Assembly (NCBI RefSeq): GCF_000182925.2
Contig: NC_026501.1
Coordinates: 3,534,001-3,598,000, forward strand
Origin: Neurospora crassa OR74A
Lineage: Eukaryota; Ascomycota; Sordariomycetes; Sordariales; Sordariaceae
Length of the DNA: 64,000 bases
Reading direction: 5' to 3'
Made by a program: the position numbers and the translations under genes. Below are positions 58,036 through 64,000 of this stretch, in pieces. Numbering within the stretch: the first letter of the stretch is position 1; each line of letters begins with the position of its first letter. A model generated the notes under the pieces. It was not told where the DNA came from. It saw nothing but the letters and a program-made list of their open reading frames with translations, and did not search any database.

Positions 58036-61000
58036 TTAGCTGGCGCGTCTGGCTTGGCCACGCTTTCGTTCCCCGGAGGGTCTAACCAACCCCTTCTTCA
58101 AGAGCCTTCTACGATGGCGTCGCTTTTGCTCCCAGGTGTAATGAGACGTATCAACCTTCGTGATGTCAGCGCCAGTGGCAGCATCCCACATATCGGCAAT
58201 CCAGTCCGTAATGTCCAGCGTAGCCTGGTTGGCAAAAGCCTTCCCCCTCCCACCTGTAACCAATTGGTCAAGCTTAACCGGAATAGAGTATCCCCATACC
58301 GGATCATCAGGGGACCAGTTACAGGGCTTACCAGGATAGCAGTATTGAGTTTTGCAGTACATGGAGCACATGGTTGATTCTCCAATGTACCACAACGACA
58401 CAAGGAAGAGGATGAGCCCAAGCAAGGTGAACCTGAACTTGGGCTGTCGTTGATACAATTGGGGAAGCGGCAAGTGAACATACGTCACTTTGGTACGCCC
58501 ATCGGAGGAGTCATCCTGACAGGCAGAACACATTGAGCTGGCATCTCCCATAGGTTGGTGACTAGGATCCCTTGCATCAGCGTGAAAAACCGATGTTTCC
58601 AGGCGCTCAATCCCCTGCTTCACAGTTCGGATTCCGAGTAGGCCTGTCTTGAGCGATTCACTCATTCTCTTGTAAACCTCGATGTCATTGTCCCCGTCCA
58701 TGGTTTCGTTCCTGGCACCAGCCCTGGGTACAATGCTGGCCGAGTAGGCCGGACCACGAACGTTATCCTTGGATTCGAGTAAATCAGCTAGGTCATCCAG
58801 GGTGGAATCCTCAATTTGGTTGGTACGATGGATATCAAACAGATCGTCCCTCACGGTTGGTGGATTGGCCGAGTTGGCCAAGGGAAGGTGTAATTGTGAA
58901 AGCGAGTTGGAGCGCCGATGCGGTCGGACCAATGATGTACGGTCAAGCGTTCTGTCACCCCTAGCGGACAGAGTGTGCTTTATCTTGCGCGGCGACATAC
59001 TTCGTTTCCGACCACGGTCACGCGACGAGGCTTTGCTATGCGTGGCACCGTCACGACCTTGGATGCTTCCACCGCCAGCGACTTCTGTGTCTGGAAAATT
59101 ATCCATAGGTTTGACCGCGAACCGTGGCGGTTCCTCCAAATCTTGAATCTTGACCATGGTTGCGGGCCCGGTAGAGGCGCGCGCGGTTGGGAGAGATCGT
59201 GTCGCAGCTTCGGCTCTATTCGGTTTAGGCGTCTGGCCAGGCGCTTCATGTTCATCGTCTTCATGGAAGCCCGGAGACAATGCACGCTGGGAGCCCCTTT
59301 CGGATTGATTTTCCATCGGCGCAAACAAGCTCATTTCGCCGTAGATGCGTTCCGTGGGATCGGACTCCGATTGCGTTAGGTTTGACCTGCAGCTTGAGGC
59401 TGTATCAACTGATAGATCCCTGTGTAGTCCAGTGAAACCGACACTCAGTCTGACCTCGCTTTTAGCGCTGTCCAGCTTCTTTTGCCTAATTGCACCTTTC
59501 AATTCTCGACCTTGATCAACAGACTGGTCCTCCCCCCTCGGGAGAGCCTCTTTTGTCAGTAGATCATCCCCAGTTATCTGTGACTGACAATGAGATTCTT
59601 CCGAGTTTCGATCGCCATGTGATTCACGATGAGCCGTACCAGCCTTGTTCTGACCCTCTTTATCATGAGCGGATTTCAGTAAGTTGTCACGAGCGTCAGT
59701 CTGGCCGTGAGGAACGAGAGCGGATGCCCCTATGTCAAATGCCGGTGTAGGGGCTTCCTCTGGCGTCACTCGCCCGTCTCCATCTCGTGTGTGGCTCCTG
59801 CCGCTCGACATGCTTCTGCGTACCGGGAGTTTACTAAGATCATCTGATATGTGCAGTCTCTCACCGGACGCGCTCGTCCGGGCAGATTCTTTGCTCGGTT
59901 TTCGATCAAGCTCTGATGAAGGGGGTCGGGACGGGTACTCTGGATCATACTCGCTAATGCCGTCCAGTTTCGAAACGATTGGGGCCTTTCGAAGCAGGCT
60001 TCTGCTCTCTCGTGCGCGCAACTCCTCAATTTTGGTGTTCGTACGGCTCGACTTGCGGCCCCTGGTCAGTTGATTGGGCCCTGTTGCGGATCCTCGCTCA
60101 TCATCAGGAAACATGGAAGCTGCCTCCATCTCCAGGAGTCGGATCTCGTCAATTCTAGAATTGCTGCGGGCCAAATTTGAGAAAAGGCCGTCGAAAGTCT
60201 GGGTATCATCGGCGGCTACATCATCTTCCGCGTTCTTGTTCCAGTGGGCACCGTGATTGGGCGGCATCGTGACGGGTCTTGTGACGGGCTCAGCCGGCGC
60301 GACGGTAGATGCCTGAAGAAGAGCGGAGTCACCGATCTGTTCCCAGCTGGGAGTTTCGTGTGTCGAAATGCCGCTGCTAGCATCGTTTCGGACACCCGAG
60401 AGGCGGCGTGAAAGCCAGTTACTACGAGAGTCAAGGCTGCTCCGGCTCGTCTTACGAGCCAGATCCTTACCCATCTCGGCGAAACTCCTAAATTTCGACC
60501 GTGATAGGATACTGTTGGCACGCGACGCTGGCTTTTCTGCATCTGCCTGGGCCATGGCGTGCTGATGCAGCTTCTCGTCTATGTCACTATCAGAAACATC
60601 GCTTGGACGCACAAGCGCGCCTGGGCTACTGGCTGACATAAACGGTTCGTCACGTCCTGAGCTGGATATCTGTCGATGGAAAGCTGTGGGGGGGTTCTTG
60701 TGCAGTTTGTTTCTAGTGGAAGAGCTACTGCGGGTACGCCACGTCCGGGGGGCCGGACTTGGGGTATTCTGAGCAGCCTCCTCGGCTTCGACTTGTCTGT
60801 AGGCGTCGGTGAGGGTGTATGGGGTGCGTTTTTGCAAGGACCGTTGCTGCTTGGTTGGCCGTGGAATTCTTGTAATGGCGGGTGATGCGTGCTTCGAGTC
60901 GGACGACCCAGAGCTAACAGGACGGAATTCGGCAGCGTCGCCTCGTCCGGAGGCTCCATGTTTGTCCTTGGATTTGGATTTTGAGAGAGACCATACGCTC

Positions 61001-61098
61001 GGCCGGCGCGAGGGGGTGTTGCCAGCACGAGAAGATGCGAAGCGGCCGTTCGCCCGGCTCGCCAGAACATCGACCCCATCCGAACCGCTGGGTTCCAT
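58036..61098 (-). CDS. large disordered single-pass membrane protein, function unknown
   Basis: This is an uninterrupted 1020-residue frame. Residues 1 to about 880 are Ser/Arg/Asp/Glu-rich and disordered, with conserved-looking islands (RPSVWSLSKSKSKDKHG, RTPYTLTDAYRQVEAEEAA, NWLSRRLSG). A helix follows at about 889-906 (RFTLLGLILFLVSLWYI). Beyond it is a compact tail with four cysteines in CSMYCKTQYCYPGKPC, then NWSPDDPVWGYSIPVKLDQL and a very basic end. With no signal peptide it is probably a tail-proximal single-pass protein, large part cytosolic or nucleoplasmic and Cys-rich tail lumenal, so ER/nuclear envelope is a reasonable guess. I do not recognise a named family. The start at 61098 (MEPSGSDG) is chosen because upstream in-frame codons look non-coding; the frame stays open to 61224. 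Confidence 0.75.
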   Translation of the reverse strand: MEPSGSDGVDVLASRANGRFASSRAGNTPSRRPSVWSLSKSKSKDKHGASGRGDAAEFRPVSSGSSDSKHASPAITRIPRPTKQQRSLQKRTPYTLTDAYRQVEAEEAAQNTPSPAPRTWRTRSSSSTRNKLHKNPPTAFHRQISSSGRDEPFMSASSPGALVRPSDVSDSDIDEKLHQHAMAQADAEKPASRANSILSRSKFRSFAEMGKDLARKTSRSSLDSRSNWLSRRLSGVRNDASSGISTHETPSWEQIGDSALLQASTVAPAEPVTRPVTMPPNHGAHWNKNAEDDVAADDTQTFDGLFSNLARSNSRIDEIRLLEMEAASMFPDDERGSATGPNQLTRGRKSSRTNTKIEELRARESRSLLRKAPIVSKLDGISEYDPEYPSRPPSSELDRKPSKESARTSASGERLHISDDLSKLPVRRSMSSGRSHTRDGDGRVTPEEAPTPAFDIGASALVPHGQTDARDNLLKSAHDKEGQNKAGTAHRESHGDRNSEESHCQSQITGDDLLTKEALPRGEDQSVDQGRELKGAIRQKKLDSAKSEVRLSVGFTGLHRDLSVDTASSCRSNLTQSESDPTERIYGEMSLFAPMENQSERGSQRALSPGFHEDDEHEAPGQTPKPNRAEAATRSLPTARASTGPATMVKIQDLEEPPRFAVKPMDNFPDTEVAGGGSIQGRDGATHSKASSRDRGRKRSMSPRKIKHTLSARGDRTLDRTSLVRPHRRSNSLSQLHLPLANSANPPTVRDDLFDIHRTNQIEDSTLDDLADLLESKDNVRGPAYSASIVPRAGARNETMDGDNDIEVYKRMSESLKTGLLGIRTVKQGIERLETSVFHADARDPSHQPMGDASSMCSACQDDSSDGRTKVTYVHLPLPQLYQRQPKFRFTLLGLILFLVSLWYIGESTMCSMYCKTQYCYPGKPCNWSPDDPVWGYSIPVKLDQLVTGGRGKAFANQATLDITDWIADMWDAATGADITKVDTSHYTWEQKRRHRRRLLKKGLVRPSGERKRGQARRAS

Positions 61099-61719
61099 CT
61101 TGCAAATGCAATGTTCGATATATCGTCGATTTCCCCCGAGCGCGCGGGGTTTGAAAAGCGGCCGTGATAATGAACAAATGGCCGTGAAGCCGATTGAGGG
61201 TGCGACCTGACGCGACTGGCGCAAATATGAGATGGGCTTGACGTGACTTCGCTAAGGTGAAGTGAACGGTGGCAAGCAAGTAGAAGATAGTCTGTGGAAT
61301 GATAACCACTCTCAAGTCGATGGTCGCTTGAAGTCACCCAAAGGTTGGAGAAAGAGCCATCTTTATCGCATGCGGAAATTGGTGGGATGCTTCAGCTGGG
61401 GTGAAGGGAGGTGAAGGTGGTGGTGGCGGCGGCTGACGGACACGGACAAATATCTGGCTGTAGGTTGTGCTCTGCTCCCGTTGCGCATATTGGAGTAAAG
61501 GCAGCAGCTTTATGGTCCGACTGAACTTGAAATGCTTGAGATTCCACGGGTTGCCGCCTGAATCCCTAAGTTTGAAAAGAAGAAGAGCCGCTTGGAATTT
61601 AGGACGTCGTCTGGTCCGGCCGTACACTACCTAGGTAGGTATTGCAGGTGATCTGCAAATCGTGGTGCCAACGCGTTTGGATGGACGATGCGCGGATGCA
61701 ATTGCTTAGGTGAGATGTA
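61099..61719. other. upstream region of the membrane protein gene
   Basis: This 620 bp flank is bounded on the right by the Tc1-like element. It includes the perfect palindrome CTACCTAGGTAG at 61627-61638. No gene is recognised. Confidence 0.5.
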
Positions 61720-62743
61720 CAGTGGGTCGTCAAAAAAAAACGCCCAACTATTTTTTACCCCGCTTTGGCCACTTTTCTTCTTTTCATCTTTTTTAATACT
61801 ACTAATTCAAATAGAGATAGTTCTATTATCCCCCATTAAAAAAGCTAAATTTAAGTATTCAATGCCTAAACGGCGTAATCGTATTATAGTACAGTATTCA
61901 TCTAGCATTACAGCCAAGGTAATAGCTATATATAAAGGTATAACAGAGGTTTACGTCTGAAGTGTAATAAAATACTTTACTTATTAAGATTGGAGCGTCT
62001 CTAAACCCGGCTGTAGATAGTTACTAGTCCTCAATAAGAAGAATAAAAGGGTAATCCTACATAAAGTAAATAAGAGTCCTTTTATTTTTATTAAAAGTTT
62101 TAGGAAAATCGTTTGCCCTTACGTTTTATAAAGTCTATTATTTTAATATTTCAAGAAGGAAGGTATTGGGTACTACCTAGCAGCTATTAAGCTATATTTT
62201 TCTAATAAAGTAGTTAGCTTAAGATATATTTAGGCCTTTAAATATTATGATAAGAATTTATCTTCTTGGAAGACGGTTTCATTTACGGGTGAATTAATTA
62301 TAGAAAAGAGAGGTAGTAGAAGATAGAGCTAGGTTTTTTGTCTTGAAAGTAAAAAACGGACTCTAATATTAAATAGTAACCCCTTTTTTCTTTTTACTAT
62401 TTCTTAACTAAAAGCTAACTAAATTTGTCTATTTAAAGGCTTATTGGCAATTAATCTTGCCTATATTCAAACCCGGTATAAGAGTAGCCATTAAAATTAA
62501 ATATTTTGGGGTATAATTTACTATAGTGTGAAGAGTAATCTCGTACTTTACTACAGAGACCTTAATATAAAAAGAGAAGGCATCATAATTTGAATTTATG
62601 AAAATATCTTTAAAGAAGAGCTTTTTCAATTAATAGAGCCCAATATCATTTTTATATAAAATAATACGCCTATTTGTACCTTGAGGTTATTAAGAAATTA
62701 GCTTAAGGAGATATACTTTGCAATATTATTATAGCCTCCTTAT
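61720..62743 (+). mobile_element. Tc1-like DNA transposon, decayed and truncated by insertion
   Basis: The element begins CAGTGGGTCGTC right after a TA (61718-61719), the typical end of Tc1-like elements. A transposase start at 61862 reads MPKRRNRIIVQYSSSITAKV and hits a stop after 32 further codons or so. Further decayed blocks include EPNIIFI-NNTPICT, where the second catalytic Asp region (FMQDNAPxH) is expected, and the W-P-P-Y block at 62732-62743 (TGG now TAG). There the similarity stops abruptly. AT enrichment and TGG-to-TAG and CAA-to-TAA type stops fit RIP. Confidence 0.75.
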
Positions 62744-64000
62744 TATAGGGCTACCGCCCCAGAGGTCTATATTGGGCTCTATAGCCCGACTACCGCCGTA
62801 GCTCAGCCTATAACTCTCAATAGCGCTACTCCGCTACAGCGCCAGTCACGTACCTATAGCCCCCTTCAAAAGGCCGCCGCTACAAACTCTACTTACAGAC
62901 CTTTCCCCCTTTCCTCTTTATAAAACTTTATTAATTATTTAAATACAATATTTATATATACTCTACTATCCCCCTTATATTAAACTCTATCTCCTTTTAT
63001 TTAAATAGAACCTACAACCTCGGATGCAATGATATTAGATTTTAATTACTAAAATAATAGAATTTAGCTTACCTACAAATACCAATAAGGAGATAGTATT
63101 TACTTCCTCTTTCTAAAATACCCCCTTAGGCTTTACAAATACTACTAATATTACTTTTAAGTCCGACCCTAAGAAGAATATTATTAGTTTCATTATAATT
63201 ATTATAAATACTTTTAATATTAATAATTTAGATTTTATAAGAATTCTCTACTCCGCAATTACGAACCCTATTTCGAATTACTTCCTAATACTAGAGCCGA
63301 ACCTTTACTTTTCTACGATTATAGCTAGCGCAATTAGTAATAAAGATAATAATAATAATAATAATAAATATATTTGCAGCCGGAAACCTTTAATTCTCCC
63401 TACGTAGAATAGTTAATAATCAACCTTCTTATTCTACTATATGCTACTAATTAAAATATATAATACTAATAATAAAATAAACTTCTGTATAAATAAAGAC
63501 GTTACTTAAATAGAGATTTTAAGTACTTTATTTAATAATAAAAAGAAGAAGTTAGAAGGGTTTTAAACTATATATATAATTAATAATAATATAGACCTAA
63601 AGCTCCTACTAGTATAGATTAACCGCCTCTTTAGTGTATACTACCTCCGCAATACGGCCCTAACTAAACTATACGCTATAAAGTAATATAATAGCTAACC
63701 TTTTTCGTCCTTCCTTATAAATTAGGAAGACGAGTTCCTTAAAGTTGGAAGTATAATGTAGAAAAATAAGTTTAAGTTAGGTATTTTAAATAATACCCTT
63801 AATACTAAATTTATAAATATGATTTTTGTAGTTACATTCCTAAATAATTATAATAAATATATTGAAGTACTCTAAATTAATATTACGTACTACAAACGTA
63901 TAGAAACTTTCAAATTCTTAAAGTAATAAAATAGTAAGCATTAGGGTAATGTGAGAGCGCATACAATTACAAGAGTAAGCTAGCTCAAGATGGGTTGTGG
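62744..64000. mobile_element. second retroelement-like insertion, right end outside window
   Basis: Sequence switches at about 62741-62744, in the middle of the Tc1-like transposase, to TATAGGGCTACCGCCCC. This start could be a RIP-altered LTR 5' end (TG to TA). The first ~250 bp is GC-mixed and gene-free like an LTR. From about 63000 AT-rich, stop-filled coding-like sequence follows, with ATAATAATA repeats near 63347. Since the far end is not visible I cannot confirm a second LTR, the element type or the strand. Confidence 0.5.

Overview
The window is nuclear DNA of a filamentous ascomycete (Pezizomycotina, most likely a Sordariomycete). Genes carry short GT..AG introns of about 50 to 250 bases, with CTAAC/CTGAC-like branch points. 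GC-balanced gene islands are interrupted by AT-rich repeat blocks dense in C-to-T and G-to-A change, the pattern of repeat-induced point mutation (RIP). Intergenic DNA holds long homopolymer runs and a recurring CTAGGTA-type palindrome. I cannot name the species.

Left island (1-19414). This holds the amino-terminal part of a TRP/flavin-carrier-like membrane protein (minus, cut by the window edge), a MutL-family mismatch repair protein, a small secreted six-cysteine protein, lumazine synthase (riboflavin pathway, plus strand), and a 924-residue low-complexity protein. About 4.7 kb without a recognised gene follows.

First AT-rich block (19415-31852). This is one nested transposon structure. 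A pogo/Fot1-like DNA transposon with matching terminal inverted repeats is split by a complete 9.2 kb Ty3-type LTR retrotransposon, which has two 340 bp LTRs and a CTAAT target duplication. The retroelement is on the minus strand, as shown by its reverse transcriptase motif, a polypurine tract and a candidate primer-binding site. Both elements are dead.

Central island (31853-61719). In order it holds a CDF cation transporter, the PI 4-kinase Stt4 (minus), the 20S proteasome subunit beta-6, an RRM+YTH (m6A-reader type) RNA-binding protein, a 104 bp MITE, an Hsp30-type small heat shock protein, LSM6 (minus, three exons with a 7-codon last exon), a predicted pol-beta-fold nucleotidyltransferase, and a 1020-residue single-pass membrane protein (minus). 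Most of these are housekeeping genes. There is no sign of a gene cluster or shared pathway, although LSM6 and the YTH protein both act in RNA metabolism.

Right block (61720-64000). A Tc1-like element begins at a TA dinucleotide. Its decayed transposase is cut at the W-P-P-Y motif by a second retroelement-like sequence that runs off the window. I found no CRISPR array, rRNA, or tRNA gene that I could support.
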